The notes: generated by a model from the letters alone, not told the origin. Positions 44,026 to 53,290 are shown, counted from the first letter of the stretch. The stretch: 64,000 nt of DNA from Streptantibioticus silvisoli (GCF_027947535.2 NZ_JAAGKO020000023.1:1-64000); one strand, 5' to 3'. Program-made: numbers and translations.

Positions 44026-44877
44026 ATGTCCCTTCAGCTCACTGACCACGCGGTCACCGGGGTCGTCCGCCAGGCGGCGGGCGACGCGCCGACCGGTCGT
44101 ACCGCGTCCGTCTCCGATGTGCGCGACATGTCGCGGACGCTGTTCCGCAGACTCGCGACGCTGGAGGAGGGCACCGAGGAGTACCAGTACGTGCGCTCGA
44201 CCCTCATCGAGCTGAACACCACGCTGGTGCGGTACGCGGCGAAGCGCTTCAGCAACCACGCCGACCAGATGGAGGACATCCTCCAGGTCGGCACGATCGG
44301 CCTGATCAAGGCGGTCGACCGCTACGACCCGGACTACGGCACCGAGTTCGTCACCTTCGCCATGCCGACGATCCTGGGCGAGATGAAGCGGTTCTTCCGC
44401 GACACCTCCTGGGCGGTCCACGTGCCGCGCCGCCTTCAGGAGCTGCGCATCGACCTGGCGAAGACCACCGAGGCGCTCGCCGCCGAGCTGGACCGCGCCC
44501 CGACCGTCGCCGAACTCTCCGCGCGCCTGGAGGTCCCGGAGGAGGAGGTGATCGAGGCCCAGGTCGCCGCCAACGCCCACACCGCCGGCTCCATCGACGC
44601 CCAGATCGGTGGGGACGACGACGATGAGGGCCCGTCCTGGACGCACCGGCTGGGCTTCACCGACCCGGCGCTGGAGAGCGTGGAGAACGTGACGGCGCTC
44701 GCCCCGCTGATCGCCGGGCTGCCGGAACGCGAACGGGCCATCCTGTCCATGCGGTTCGGCGCCGACATGACGCAGTCGGCGATCGGCGCCGAGCTGGGCG
44801 TCTCCCAGATGCACGTCTCGCGCATCCTGACCCGCACCCTCGCCCGGCTGCGCCGCCAGCTGCTGGCCGACGCGTAG
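44026..44877 (+). CDS. SigB/SigF/SigG-family RNA polymerase sigma factor
   Basis: A 283-residue alternative sigma factor of group 3. Region 2: TLVRYAAKRFSNHADQMEDI then QVGTIGLIKAVDRYDPDYGTEFVTFAMPTILGEMKRFFRD. Region 3: ELDRAPTVAELSARLEVPEEEV. Region 4: ERERAILSMRFGADMTQSAIGAELGVSQMHVSRIL. It recruits core polymerase to SigB-type promoters and is usually held by an anti-sigma kinase freed by a dephosphorylated antagonist; none of these partners lies beside it. It shares about three quarters of its residues with the product at 58871. Confidence 0.93.
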   Translation: MSLQLTDHAVTGVVRQAAGDAPTGRTASVSDVRDMSRTLFRRLATLEEGTEEYQYVRSTLIELNTTLVRYAAKRFSNHADQMEDILQVGTIGLIKAVDRYDPDYGTEFVTFAMPTILGEMKRFFRDTSWAVHVPRRLQELRIDLAKTTEALAAELDRAPTVAELSARLEVPEEEVIEAQVAANAHTAGSIDAQIGGDDDDEGPSWTHRLGFTDPALESVENVTALAPLIAGLPERERAILSMRFGADMTQSAIGAELGVSQMHVSRILTRTLARLRRQLLADA

Positions 44878-44890
44878 GACTCCGCCACGA

Positions 44891-44920
44891 GCCGCCGGGT
44901 GCCCACGGGCGCCCGGCGGC
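44891..44920. terminator. Hairpin between sigma and Lrp genes
   Basis: Arms at 44891-44904 and 44907-44920 pair over 14 bases with a single G-U, and the loop is only AC, so about 12 base pairs in practice. It lies between two convergent genes and can end both. Confidence 0.7.
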
Positions 44921-44943
44921 TTCGTCGTTCGACGGGCGCCCGT

Positions 44944-45489
44944 TCAGCCGCGGTCGGGGCCGGCCGGGGACCGCGCGGGCCGGTCGGCGTCCGGCCGGTG
45001 GGCCCGGCGCGGGCCGGTCTGCGGGGCGCCGGCCGGCTCGACGACCGGGCTGCGGATGTGCTCGTAGACGACGCTGGTACGCACGTCGACGACCTCGGGC
45101 CGCTGGGTGAGGCGGTCGATGACGAAGGCGTACAGGCTCTCGTTGTCGGGGACGGCGACGTGGATGAGGAAGTCCTCGGCACCGGTGACCACGAAGACGC
45201 CGACGGTTTCGGGCAGGTCGGTGGCCCATTCGCGGAACGCCTCGATCCGGGCGCGGGACGGCGGGCGGACGCGGACCGCGATGAGCGCCTGGACCGGGCG
45301 GCCGATCCTGGCGAGGTCGAGGTCGACCTGGTAGCCGCGGATCAGCCCGCGTTCGCGCAGCGCCCGGACCCGTTCCAGCGAGGTGGAGGGCGAGACACCG
45401 GTCAGCGCGGCCAGTTCCCGGTTGGTGCGCCGCGCGTCGCGCTGGAGCTCCCGCAGGAGCGCCCTGTCCAGTTCGTCGAGATCGGCCAT
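44944..45489 (-). CDS. Lrp/AsnC-family transcriptional regulator
   Basis: A 181-residue regulator. Helix-turn-helix: ELDRALLRELQRDARRTNRELAALTGVSPSTSLERVRALRERGLI (about 5-49). The RAM ligand domain follows with PVQALIAVRVRPPSRARI and TGVFVVTGAEDFLIHVAVPDNESLYAFVI. The last 35 residues are a Pro/Arg/Ala-rich tail. Lrp proteins sense amino acids. GGAGGGG precedes the ATG at 45489; the upstream extension lacks support. Target genes are unknown. Confidence 0.9.
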   Translation of the reverse strand: MADLDELDRALLRELQRDARRTNRELAALTGVSPSTSLERVRALRERGLIRGYQVDLDLARIGRPVQALIAVRVRPPSRARIEAFREWATDLPETVGVFVVTGAEDFLIHVAVPDNESLYAFVIDRLTQRPEVVDVRTSVVYEHIRSPVVEPAGAPQTGPRRAHRPDADRPARSPAGPDRG

Positions 45490-45651
45490 GCCGCCCCTCC
45501 ACCGAATGAAGTTCGCCATATCGCCCGATGGCAAGGCTTCCAGCCTACCTATCCCGGTGCGGCACCATGTCGTTCGCCGTACGGCCGTGATCGCCGAACG
45601 TCGTTGCGGCGGTCACGGCACGGCCCCGGCCCCGAGCGGACCGGCCGGGTG

Positions 45652-47361
45652 TCAGACCGCCGCGATCGGGGCGTAGACCGGCTGCCACATCGCGGCGCGC
45701 ACGCGGTCCTCGATGTCGTCGCCGACCGGCTCGGCGACCCCGGCGTCGGCGGCGGCGCGGGCCACGGCCACCGCGACGGCGGCGGAGGTGTCCCGCAGCC
45801 GTTCGACCGGCGGGAGCAGGGGTTCGCCGGGCAGCCGGGCGTCGGTCCCGGCGGCCACCGCGTGCGCGGCGGCGACCAGCATGGAGTCGGTGACCCGGGT
45901 GGCGCCGCCGACGACCACACCGAGCCCGAGGCCGGGGAAGACCAGCGCGTTGTTGGCCTGGCCGATGCGGTGGCTGACGCCGTCGTGGGCGACCGGCGGG
46001 AAGGGGCTGCCGGTGGCCACCAGCGCCCGGCCGCCGGTCCAGGCCAGCAGGTCGGCGGGGACGGCCTCGGCCAGCGGCGTCGGGTTGGACATCGGCAGGA
46101 TCACCGGCCGCTCCACCCCCCGCGCCATGGCCCGCACGACCTCCTCGGTGAACGCGCCGCCCTGGCCGGAGGTGCCGATCAGCACGTGGGGCCGGACCCG
46201 GCGCACCACTTCGGCGAGACCGGCGCCGCCCGGGCCGGGGTCACGGGCCCAGTCGGCGGTCTCGGCGGCCGGGCGGGCGTAGCGGACCTGGACGTCGCGC
46301 AGGTCCGGCTGGTCGTCGGTGAGCAGGCCGTGCCGGTCGACGCACCAGCAGCGCCGGGTCGCCTCGCCCGCCGCGAGCCCGTCGGCGATCATCGCGTCGC
46401 GCAGCTGGTCGGCGATGCCCACCCCGGCGCTGCCGGCGCCCAGGACCACGACGCGGTGCTCGCGCAGCGGGATGCCGGTGGCCCGGGCGCCGGCCAGTAC
46501 GGCGGCCAGGTTGACCGCGCCGGTGCCCTGGATGTCGTCGTTGAACGTCAGCACCCGGTCGCGGTAACGCTCCAGCACCCGGCGGGCGTTGTCGGCGCCG
46601 AGGTCCTCCCAGTGCAGCAGGGCGCGGGGGAAGAGCCGGCTGGCGGTGGTGACGTAGGTGTCGATGAAGGCGTCGTAGGCCGCGCGGGCGGCGCGCGGGT
46701 GGCGGTTGCCGAGGTAGAGCGGGTCGTCGAGGAGTTCGCGGCGGTTGGTGCCGGTGTCGAGCATGACGGGCAGCACCCGGGCCGGATCGAGGCCGGCCGC
46801 GGCGGTGTAGACGGCGAGCTTGCCGACCGCGATGTCGATGCCGCCGACCCCCCAGTCGCCGATGCCGAGGATCGCCTCGCCGTCGGTGGCCACCACCAGG
46901 TCGACCTCGCCGGCGCCCGGCGCGCCGGCCCGCAGCGCGTCCTCCACGTCCTCGGGCGCGTCGACGGACAGGTAGACCCCGGCCGGGCGCCGGTACTCGT
47001 TGCTGTAGCGCTGGATGGCGACGCCGACGGTGGGCGTGTAGACGATCGGCAGCGTCTCCGCGAGGTGGTCGCCGACCAGGCGGTGGAAGAGCACCTCGTT
47101 GCGGTCGCGCAGGGCGGTGAGGTTGACGTTCTTGGCCAGGTCGCCCGGCTGGGCGCTGAACTGGGCGTAGGCGCGCACCACTTGGCGTTCCAGCGGCAGG
47201 GTGGCGCCGGGCAGCAGTCCGGTCAGCCCCAGGGCGCGGCGCTCGGCCGCGGTGAAGGCGGTGCCGCGGTTGAGCCGGGGGTCGGCGAGGACGGCGCGAC
47301 CGCGGGCGGTGGTCTCCCAGCGCCGCGCGGTCGCGTTCCACCGGGTGGTCTCGCCGGCCAT
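45652..47361 (-). CDS. NAD-dependent malic enzyme
   Basis: A 569-residue enzyme of the large malic enzyme class that decarboxylates malate to pyruvate and CO2 with NAD(P). Motifs: LPIVYTPTVGVAIQRYS, the malate and metal site WEDLGADNARRVLER and TFNDDIQGTGAV, the Rossmann fold RVVVLGAGSAGVGIADQL, and ILPMSNPTPLAEA. GAAGGAG lies before the ATG. It is monocistronic and convergent with nothing; it follows the Lrp gene by 162 bases on the same strand. A tail of about 10 residues is poorly conserved. Confidence 0.93.
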   Translation of the reverse strand: MAGETTRWNATARRWETTARGRAVLADPRLNRGTAFTAAERRALGLTGLLPGATLPLERQVVRAYAQFSAQPGDLAKNVNLTALRDRNEVLFHRLVGDHLAETLPIVYTPTVGVAIQRYSNEYRRPAGVYLSVDAPEDVEDALRAGAPGAGEVDLVVATDGEAILGIGDWGVGGIDIAVGKLAVYTAAAGLDPARVLPVMLDTGTNRRELLDDPLYLGNRHPRAARAAYDAFIDTYVTTASRLFPRALLHWEDLGADNARRVLERYRDRVLTFNDDIQGTGAVNLAAVLAGARATGIPLREHRVVVLGAGSAGVGIADQLRDAMIADGLAAGEATRRCWCVDRHGLLTDDQPDLRDVQVRYARPAAETADWARDPGPGGAGLAEVVRRVRPHVLIGTSGQGGAFTEEVVRAMARGVERPVILPMSNPTPLAEAVPADLLAWTGGRALVATGSPFPPVAHDGVSHRIGQANNALVFPGLGLGVVVGGATRVTDSMLVAAAHAVAAGTDARLPGEPLLPPVERLRDTSAAVAVAVARAAADAGVAEPVGDDIEDRVRAAMWQPVYAPIAAV

Positions 47362-47491
47362 TGGGGACTCCTTCGGACGTCGGGCGCCCCCGGCGCGGGC
47401 CGGTGGGCGTCGCGCCGGGCACGGTACCGCCGGGGGCGCGGCGCGCGATGTCGCGAAAGGTAGCATTCGTCCACCGGTCCGGCGGGGCGCG

Positions 47492-48913
47492 TCAGTCCGC
47501 GTCCGGCACCCAGCTGCCGTGGAAGCCGGCCGGGACGCGCCGGGGCAGGTGGACGGTGGCGACGCGGGACATGTCGTGGGCGTCCAGCACCAGCAGGTCG
47601 GAGCCGGCGCCGGCCCGGTCGGAGACGATGCTCAGCAGCCAGCCGGCGTCCTCGTCCCGGCCGGCGTCGGGGGCCGGGACGAAGACCGCCTCTCCGGGCG
47701 CGTTCCCCTCGCCGCAGGCGTAGCCGGCCGACGTGCCGCGCTCCAGGTCGTACTTGACGACCGCGTCGCGGGCGGCGGCGTAGCGGAAACGGCTCGGCAG
47801 GCCGGTGCGTTCGTCGTCGTGGGTGGGGAACTCCACGTCGCGGTCGTCGAGTTGCTCGCCGGTGACGGTGCCGGCCACCGGGTCGAGCGTCCAGCGGTGC
47901 AGCACGGTCGAACCCGGCGCAGCGCCGAACCCGCCGGGGACGAAGCCGCCCGGGACGAAGCCGCCGATGCCGCCCCAGAAGTGGTTGAAGACCTCCGGCG
48001 TGTAGCGGACCGCGTCGAGCACCACGCGGCCGGCGGCGTCCTCGTGGGCGTTGCCGACGTGGAAGACGTAGCAGGGGTCGACGGGGAACCAGCGCACCGC
48101 GGCGTGCGGGTCGTCGCGGCGCATCAGGCCGATCCGGGCGCCGTAGCCGTCGTCCCAGCGGTACGGCATGCCGCGCCCGAGCAGCGCGAGGTCGACGACC
48201 ACCGGCAGGTCGAGCCAGACCGCGTAGGTCCCGGTGATGGCGAAGTCGTGCGTCATCGTGCCGCCCGGCACCTCGACCTGGCGGCTCTCGACGAGGTCGC
48301 CGGCCGCGGACAGCCGGTGGTAGGTCAGGTACGGCGGCACGGCGCCGTAGCCGAAGAAGAGCAGCTCGCCGGTGGCCGGGTCGGTCTTGGGGTGCGCGGT
48401 CATCGACGTGGTCAGCCGGCCGCCGAAGTCGCACGGGCCGACGGTTTCGAGATCGGGCGTCACCTCGTAGGGGAAACCGTTCTCGACCAGCGCGAACACC
48501 TTGTCGGCGTGCCCGATGACGTGGGTGTTGGCGCTGACCGCCGAACGGTCGGGGCGGCCTGCGGGATCGAGGTACGGCACGCCCTCCAGCGCGCGGGTGC
48601 GCACCCAGCGGTTGCGGTACCACTCGGCGCGGCCGTCCCGCAGCCGGACGCCGTGCAGCATGCCGGGCCCGGTGAACCAGTGCGGGACGTCCTCGCCCGG
48701 ACGCGGGTTGGGGCCGTTGCGCAGGTAGCGGCCGGTGAGCTCCGGGGGCAGCGTGCCGGTGACGGCGAGCCGGGTGCCGTCGATCTCGTCGGGCACGGGG
48801 GCCAGGTGCCCGGTCAGGCTGGGCGCCCGCCGGGCCGGCTGCGGCTGCGGCTGCTGGGGGTGCGGGGGCTGCGGGGCCGGCGGCGTCCGCGGGGGCTGCG
48901 GTGCGGTGGTCAT
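47492..48913 (-). CDS. Carotenoid cleavage oxygenase
   Basis: A 473-residue member of the carotenoid oxygenase family. Four metal-binding His are in TAHPKTD, THDFAIT, FHVGNAHED and FHGSWVPD, in family order. The N-terminal 35 residues are Pro/Gln-rich and likely disordered. It cleaves a carotenoid or stilbene double bond with O2; no carotenoid biosynthesis genes are in the window. It is divergent from the PadR gene, which may regulate it. Confidence 0.9.
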   Translation of the reverse strand: MTTAPQPPRTPPAPQPPHPQQPQPQPARRAPSLTGHLAPVPDEIDGTRLAVTGTLPPELTGRYLRNGPNPRPGEDVPHWFTGPGMLHGVRLRDGRAEWYRNRWVRTRALEGVPYLDPAGRPDRSAVSANTHVIGHADKVFALVENGFPYEVTPDLETVGPCDFGGRLTTSMTAHPKTDPATGELLFFGYGAVPPYLTYHRLSAAGDLVESRQVEVPGGTMTHDFAITGTYAVWLDLPVVVDLALLGRGMPYRWDDGYGARIGLMRRDDPHAAVRWFPVDPCYVFHVGNAHEDAAGRVVLDAVRYTPEVFNHFWGGIGGFVPGGFVPGGFGAAPGSTVLHRWTLDPVAGTVTGEQLDDRDVEFPTHDDERTGLPSRFRYAAARDAVVKYDLERGTSAGYACGEGNAPGEAVFVPAPDAGRDEDAGWLLSIVSDRAGAGSDLLVLDAHDMSRVATVHLPRRVPAGFHGSWVPDAD

Positions 48914-49177
48914 GCGGTGCTCCTCGGGTCGGCGGGCGGTCCGTCGGGGGGCGGGGTGGCCGCGGGGCGTGCACGGGCTGCGGGACGTGCACGGGCTGCG
49001 AGGGCGTTAGCGGGCTGCGGCGGAGGGCGGCGCGGGGCGGGGGCGGGGGCGCGTGGTCCTTCAACGCGCCGCTCGGAGGTGTACGGCCCCGAAGCGCGCA
49101 GCCCGGAAGCGTGCCGCCCGGAGGTGTGCGGTCCGGAAGCGAAGCGGTCCTCCCTCCTCGACTACACGTTCCACTAC

Positions 49178-49215
49178 TGACATGTCAAAGCTAAAAGGTA
49201 ACTCTTCGACATGTC
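49178..49215. promoter_or_regulatory. Two PadR-type operator palindromes
   Basis: TGACATGTCA at 49178-49187 is a perfect palindrome, and GACATGTC at 49208-49215 is a second copy (flanked CGACATGTCAA), spaced 30 bases start to start, about three helical turns. They lie upstream of the padR start and within the 327-base divergent region. Autoregulation and shared control of the oxygenase gene are likely. Confidence 0.65.
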
Positions 49216-49240
49216 AACTGAGGAAGGTAGACTTCGGGCC

Positions 49241-50026
49241 ATGAGTCTTCGGCACGCGATGCTGGGCCTGCTGGCCCAGGGCCCCGCCAGCGGTTACGAC
49301 CTGCTGGGCGTCTTCAACAACTCGCTGACCCACGTGTGGCCGGCCACCCAGAGCCAGCTGTACACCGAACTCGGCCGGCTCACCGACGCCGGCCTGGTCA
49401 CCGTGGCCGCCGAAGGCCCCCGCGGCCGCAAGGAGTACGAGATCACCGAGGCCGGCGGCACCGAACTGCGCCGCTGGCTCACCGAGGTCACCCCCGACCA
49501 GCCCCGACGCAACGACGCCCTGCTGCGGGTCTTCTTCCTCGGCCGCCTGTCCAACGCCGAGGGCCGCGCCTACCTCGACAACCGCGCGACGGCCGCCGCC
49601 GACAGCCGCACCCGGCTCATCGCCCTGCGCGAACGCATCAGCCACAACCCCAGCGAACTCGCCGTCCACGGCCGGCTCGCCGTCGAATTCGGCATCCGCA
49701 TGATGCAGACCACCCACGACTGGGCCCTCTGGGCCTCCGCCGAACTGGCGGCCGAGGAGGCCGCCGGCTCCGGCGAGGACACCGCCGCCACCGCTGAGAC
49801 CGCCACCGGCGGAAGCGGCGCGGGCGCACCCGGCGACGGCGAGGGCCGGACGGACGACGGCGAGGCGGCCGCACCCGGCGACGGCGGGACGGGCGAGGGC
49901 GGCGCGGGCCGCGAGAGGGAGGCGGCCGGCAGCGGGGCCGGCGCGGGCCGGTTCGACGACAGCGGGGCCTCCGACAGGGCCTCCGACAAGGCCCACGACA
50001 GCGCGAGCGACCCGGCGGCGGGCTGA
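49241..50026 (+). CDS. PadR-family transcriptional regulator
   Basis: A 261-residue regulator. Winged helix: LRHAMLGLLAQGPASGYDLLGVFNNSLTHVWPATQSQLYTELGRLTDAGLVT, then PadR C-terminal helical domain with LLRVFFLGRLSNAEGRAYL and WALWASAELAAEEA. After residue about 175 there is a long Gly/Ala/Glu/Asp-rich tail. ATG at 49241 is chosen because it gives the normal winged-helix start; the operator copies lie outside the frame. PadR proteins bind aromatic or drug-like compounds. Confidence 0.9.
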   Translation: MSLRHAMLGLLAQGPASGYDLLGVFNNSLTHVWPATQSQLYTELGRLTDAGLVTVAAEGPRGRKEYEITEAGGTELRRWLTEVTPDQPRRNDALLRVFFLGRLSNAEGRAYLDNRATAAADSRTRLIALRERISHNPSELAVHGRLAVEFGIRMMQTTHDWALWASAELAAEEAAGSGEDTAATAETATGGSGAGAPGDGEGRTDDGEAAAPGDGGTGEGGAGREREAAGSGAGAGRFDDSGASDRASDKAHDSASDPAAG

Positions 50027-50190
50027 CGCCCCCGCCGGCCACGGCCACCGGGCGCATCCGGGTCGCGCGGGCCGCCGGGCACTCTTAGCGTGGGGGTGAC
50101 CACGGTACCGGTGCGCTGCTGGCGGGTGTGTCGATACGAAAGCAGGGGCGGCGGTATCGCGCCGCCCCGGGGCGGCGCTGGAGGCCTTAC

Positions 50191-51330
50191 GTGGGCTCCG
50201 TTTCCTTCCTCATGGTGGTCGTGATCGTGACGGCCCTGGCCTTCGAGTTCACCAACGGTTTCCACGACACGGCCAACTCGATGGCCACCTCGATCGCCAC
50301 CGGGGCCCTGCCGCCCCGGGTGGCGGTGGCCATCGCCGGCGTGCTCAACCTGGGCGGCGCCTTCCTGTCCACCGCCGTCGCCCGCACGGTCTCCGGCGGC
50401 ATCGTGGACGACGGCCGGGTCTCGCTGGTCATGATCTTCGCCGGCCTGGTCGGCGCCATCCTGTGGAATCTGGTGACCTGGCTGGTGGGGCTGCCGTCCA
50501 GCTCGTCGCACGCGCTGTTCGGCGGGCTGATCGGCGCGGTGTGGGTGGGGGCCGGCGGCTCGGCGGTCCGGTTCGGCGCGGTCGTCGAGAAGATCGTCAT
50601 ACCGGCGCTCGCGTCACCGTTGATCGCCTGCCTGGTGGCGCTGGTCGCCACCTATCTCGCCTACACGCTCACCCGCCGCCTGCCCGGCCGGACCACCCGC
50701 AAGGGTTTCCGCGCCGGGCAGATCGGTTCGGCGTCCCTGGTGGCGCTGGCGCACGGCACGAACGACGCCCAGAAGACGATGGGCGTCATCACCCTGGCGC
50801 TGATCTCCGGCGGCGTGCTGACCCGCGGTTCCGGACCACCGTGGTGGGTGGTGCTGGCGGCCGGCCTGACCATCGCGGTCGGCACCTACGTCGGCGGCTG
50901 GCGCATCATCCGCACCATGGGCCGGGGCCTGACCGACATCGAGCCACCGCAGGGTTTCGCGGCGGAGACCGGCTCGGCCGCCGTCATCCTCGCCTCCTCC
51001 CACCTGGGCTTCGCGCTGTCGACCACGCAGGTGTGCACCGGCGGCATCCTCGGCGCCGGGCTCGGCAGGCGGCTGGCCCGGGTGCGCTGGGGCGTCGCCG
51101 GCCGGATCGCGGTCTCCTGGCTGCTGACGCTGCCGGCCGCGGCGGCCGTCGGCGGGGTCGCCGCCTGGGTCGCGGACCGCGGCGACCTCGGCGTGGCCCT
51201 GGTGGCCGGCGTCGCGGTGGCCGCCGCGGCCGGTCTGTACGCGCTCTCCCGCCGCCGCCCGGTCACCGCCGACAACGTCAACCACCTCCCCGGCGAACGC
51301 CCGGAGCCGGTGGAACGGACGGCGGCCTGA
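50191..51330 (+). CDS. pit: Low-affinity inorganic phosphate transporter
   Basis: A 379-residue PiT-family membrane protein with about 10 helices. The two duplicated signatures are FTNGFHDTANSMATSIATGA and LAHGTNDAQKTMGVITLAL. It imports phosphate as a metal-phosphate complex by proton symport. GTG at 50191 follows a GGAGG seven bases upstream; an earlier GTG at 50128 would add a polar Arg-rich tail. A short membrane protein follows it on the same strand. Confidence 0.88.
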   Translation: MGSVSFLMVVVIVTALAFEFTNGFHDTANSMATSIATGALPPRVAVAIAGVLNLGGAFLSTAVARTVSGGIVDDGRVSLVMIFAGLVGAILWNLVTWLVGLPSSSSHALFGGLIGAVWVGAGGSAVRFGAVVEKIVIPALASPLIACLVALVATYLAYTLTRRLPGRTTRKGFRAGQIGSASLVALAHGTNDAQKTMGVITLALISGGVLTRGSGPPWWVVLAAGLTIAVGTYVGGWRIIRTMGRGLTDIEPPQGFAAETGSAAVILASSHLGFALSTTQVCTGGILGAGLGRRLARVRWGVAGRIAVSWLLTLPAAAAVGGVAAWVADRGDLGVALVAGVAVAAAAGLYALSRRRPVTADNVNHLPGERPEPVERTAA

Positions 51331-51487
51331 GCAGGACGGGCGGCACGGCACGGGGCCGGGCCGGGGCCGTCAGGGGTCAACGGGGACGACCGGGGCCGGG
51401 ACCGGGCCGGGGCCCTCCGCCGGGACGGCCGCGCGATACCCGCCGCCGGGTGCACCCCCGGCGACCTCCGACGGAAGGAGCCCGGCG

Positions 51488-51715
51488 ATGGACATCCACT
51501 GGGGTGCGCTCGGTACCGTGCTGGTCGCGGCGCTCGGCGTCACCGTCGGCGTGGTCGTGCTCTTCTCGCTCGGCGTCGCCGCCTGGTCCAGGGCCACCGC
51601 CACCGCACCGGCCCAGGGCCTGCGGGGACGCCCCGCCGGGGCCGTCGCCCTGCTGTGCTTCGCCGCCTGCCTGGCGGTGGCCGGCTACGCCATCGACGTC
51701 ATCGTCCCGGGCTGA
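51488..51715 (+). CDS. Small two-helix membrane protein
   Basis: A 75-residue protein with two hydrophobic helices (LGTVLVAALGVTVGVVVLFSLGVA and AGAVALLCFAACLAVAGYAI) and a short polar loop. GGAAGGAG precedes the ATG. It follows the phosphate transporter by 157 bases and similar small proteins often accompany PiT genes in Streptomyces, but no function is known. Confidence 0.72.
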   Translation: MDIHWGALGTVLVAALGVTVGVVVLFSLGVAAWSRATATAPAQGLRGRPAGAVALLCFAACLAVAGYAIDVIVPG

Positions 51716-51839
51716 CCACCGGCACCCGGAACGCGGCGGTCGCACCGGGCTTCCGCCCGCCGCCCCGGGGCGCCGATCCGGCACCGGCCGCGATTCCGGC
51801 AGCGGGACGCGGTGGACACCGACGTACGCGACGCGGCAG

Positions 51840-52982
51840 TCACCCCCGCGTTCCGCCGCCGGAGGCCGCCGCAGCGGGGGCCAGCGTGCTGCGGCCGGCG
51901 GCGATGATCCGGGTGGCCCGGGGCAGGTCCTTCAGGCGGCCGGCCAGCAGGTCCAGGGTGAGCGGCAGGGAGTCCGCCGCGACGCGGCGCGCGGTGAGGA
52001 CGTCGGCGGACCAGGCCAGGTACGCCTCGAACAGGTCGTCGTCGTCGACGTAGAGCGCGGCGGCCAGGTAGCCGACGAGGTGGCCGAGGTCCTCGGCGGT
52101 GTGCCGCCGCTGCGTCGCGGTGGACTCCCGTACGGCGGGGACCCGCTCCTCCAGGCCGGCCAGCATCTCGCGGACCAGGGTGGTCGAGGTCTGGGTGACC
52201 AGGGCGTACTCGTGGTCGGCCAGGTGCGGCAGGTCGTCCAGGGCGGTCCGGTCGGAGCCGATGGGGAGCAGCGGGTCGGCCGTGAGCCGGTCGGCGGCGG
52301 AGCGGGCGTCCGGTGCCCAGGCGTCGGCGCCCAGCAGCCGGGCGTACCGGCCCCCGGGGCCGAAGGCGGCGCCGCCGGCCATCACCGGTACGCCGGCCGC
52401 CTGGCAGGCGGTGATGGTGGCGTGCGCGGCGGGCAGCCGGGTGGCCAGCGAACCGGACAGCAGCAGGACGTCCGGGTCGGTCAGGTGCAGGTGCGGGACG
52501 AGGTGCCGGGCCGGGACCTGCGCGCCGAGGTAGTCCACCCGCCAGCCGCGCAGCCGCAGCACCTCGGCCAGCATCCTCGCGGGCAGCGCGTGCCACTCGC
52601 CGTCCACGCAGGCCACCGTGGCCCGGCCCGGGGACGGGGCGCCGTCCGGGCGGCGGGCGGCGGGGTGCTGGGCCAGCGCGGCGACCGCCCGGTCGTTGAT
52701 GGCGGTGGCCAGGTGCTCGCGGGTGACGCTCATCCGGTTGGCGGCCCACTCCTCGCCGACCCGGCGCTGCACCGCGCCGACGACGTCGAGCAGCACCGCC
52801 TCCGGATCGATCCCGGCGCTCAGCGCGGTTCCGACGATGTCCAGCGCGGCCTGCTCGTCACCGGCGTCGACGGCCCGCCACAGGCATCGCGTCCACGGCA
52901 GGAGGTCGTCACCGCCGGTGCGGCGGCCCGGTTCGGCGGCGGCCGGGCCGGTCGCGGTGGCGGTACGGGAGTGACTGCTCAT
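51840..52982 (-). CDS. Cobalamin-binding protein, CarH-like without DNA-binding domain
   Basis: A 380-residue protein with a B12-binding helical bundle (about 35-115; TREHLATAINDRAVAAL) and a Rossmann-like B12 domain (about 118-245) with VDGEWHALPARMLAEVLRLRGWRVDYLGAQVP, DPDVLLLSGSLATRLP and GVPVMAGGAAFGPGGR. The His in GEWH may be the lower cobalt ligand. The rest (about 250-380) is helical (LLRDM-type phosphatase-free region). There is no MerR helix-turn-helix, so it differs from CarH/LitR; it may act as a partner that passes a B12, light or redox signal. Divergent from a MarR gene. Confidence 0.7.
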   Translation of the reverse strand: MSSHSRTATATGPAAAEPGRRTGGDDLLPWTRCLWRAVDAGDEQAALDIVGTALSAGIDPEAVLLDVVGAVQRRVGEEWAANRMSVTREHLATAINDRAVAALAQHPAARRPDGAPSPGRATVACVDGEWHALPARMLAEVLRLRGWRVDYLGAQVPARHLVPHLHLTDPDVLLLSGSLATRLPAAHATITACQAAGVPVMAGGAAFGPGGRYARLLGADAWAPDARSAADRLTADPLLPIGSDRTALDDLPHLADHEYALVTQTSTTLVREMLAGLEERVPAVRESTATQRRHTAEDLGHLVGYLAAALYVDDDDLFEAYLAWSADVLTARRVAADSLPLTLDLLAGRLKDLPRATRIIAAGRSTLAPAAAASGGGTRG

Positions 52983-53044
52983 CCTTCCAGCGTGCCTGAT
53001 CCCACGGAATCAGCCATTTCGCAACGTTCGCCCCCGCCGGTGAT

Positions 53045-53120
53045 ATCACGTTGCGCCATCGCCCGGGAACGTCACGTCGCGTCCTCGCCGGGGACGTCAC
53101 GTCGCGCCGTCGCCGGGGAC
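53045..53120. repeat. Three 25-base tandem repeats before the B12 gene
   Basis: Units at 53045-53070, 53071-53095 and 53096-53120 share GTCACGTCGCG and CGCCGGGGAC, with a partial fourth copy after. They contain repeated CACGTCGCG and lie about 60-140 bases upstream of the cobalamin-binding gene. They may be an array of operator sites. Confidence 0.65.
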
Positions 53121-53251
53121 GTAGGGCGCCGTCCGCCGGACGGCTCGGCAGGGCGCGCGGTCGCCGTCATACGCACCCGCCCGCCACGGTGCCGTTCGAC
53201 CTGCCGCCGCGCCGCGGGCGCCCGCTCCCCCCGGCCGGGCGGCGCGCCCGA

Positions 53252-53290
53252 ACAGTTGCCGTTTGACAACAGTACCCCGATGGCAACAAT
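53252..53290. promoter_or_regulatory. Palindrome ACAGTTG-CAACAGT and promoter-like elements
   Basis: At 53252-53273, ACAGTTGCC and GACAACAGT form an imperfect inverted repeat of 22 bases, MarR-like. TTGACA (53263-53268), 16 bases, AACAAT (53285-53290) resembles a rightward sigma-70 promoter, although no gene starts soon after on that strand, so its role is unclear. The rest of 52983-53448 (about 466 bases) has no gene. Confidence 0.4.

Noticed and set aside
53263-53290. TTGACA-N16-AACAAT as a real promoter
   Set aside because: No gene starts soon after on that strand; the next rightward start is 800 bases away behind a minus-strand gene. Kept only as a low-confidence regulatory site.
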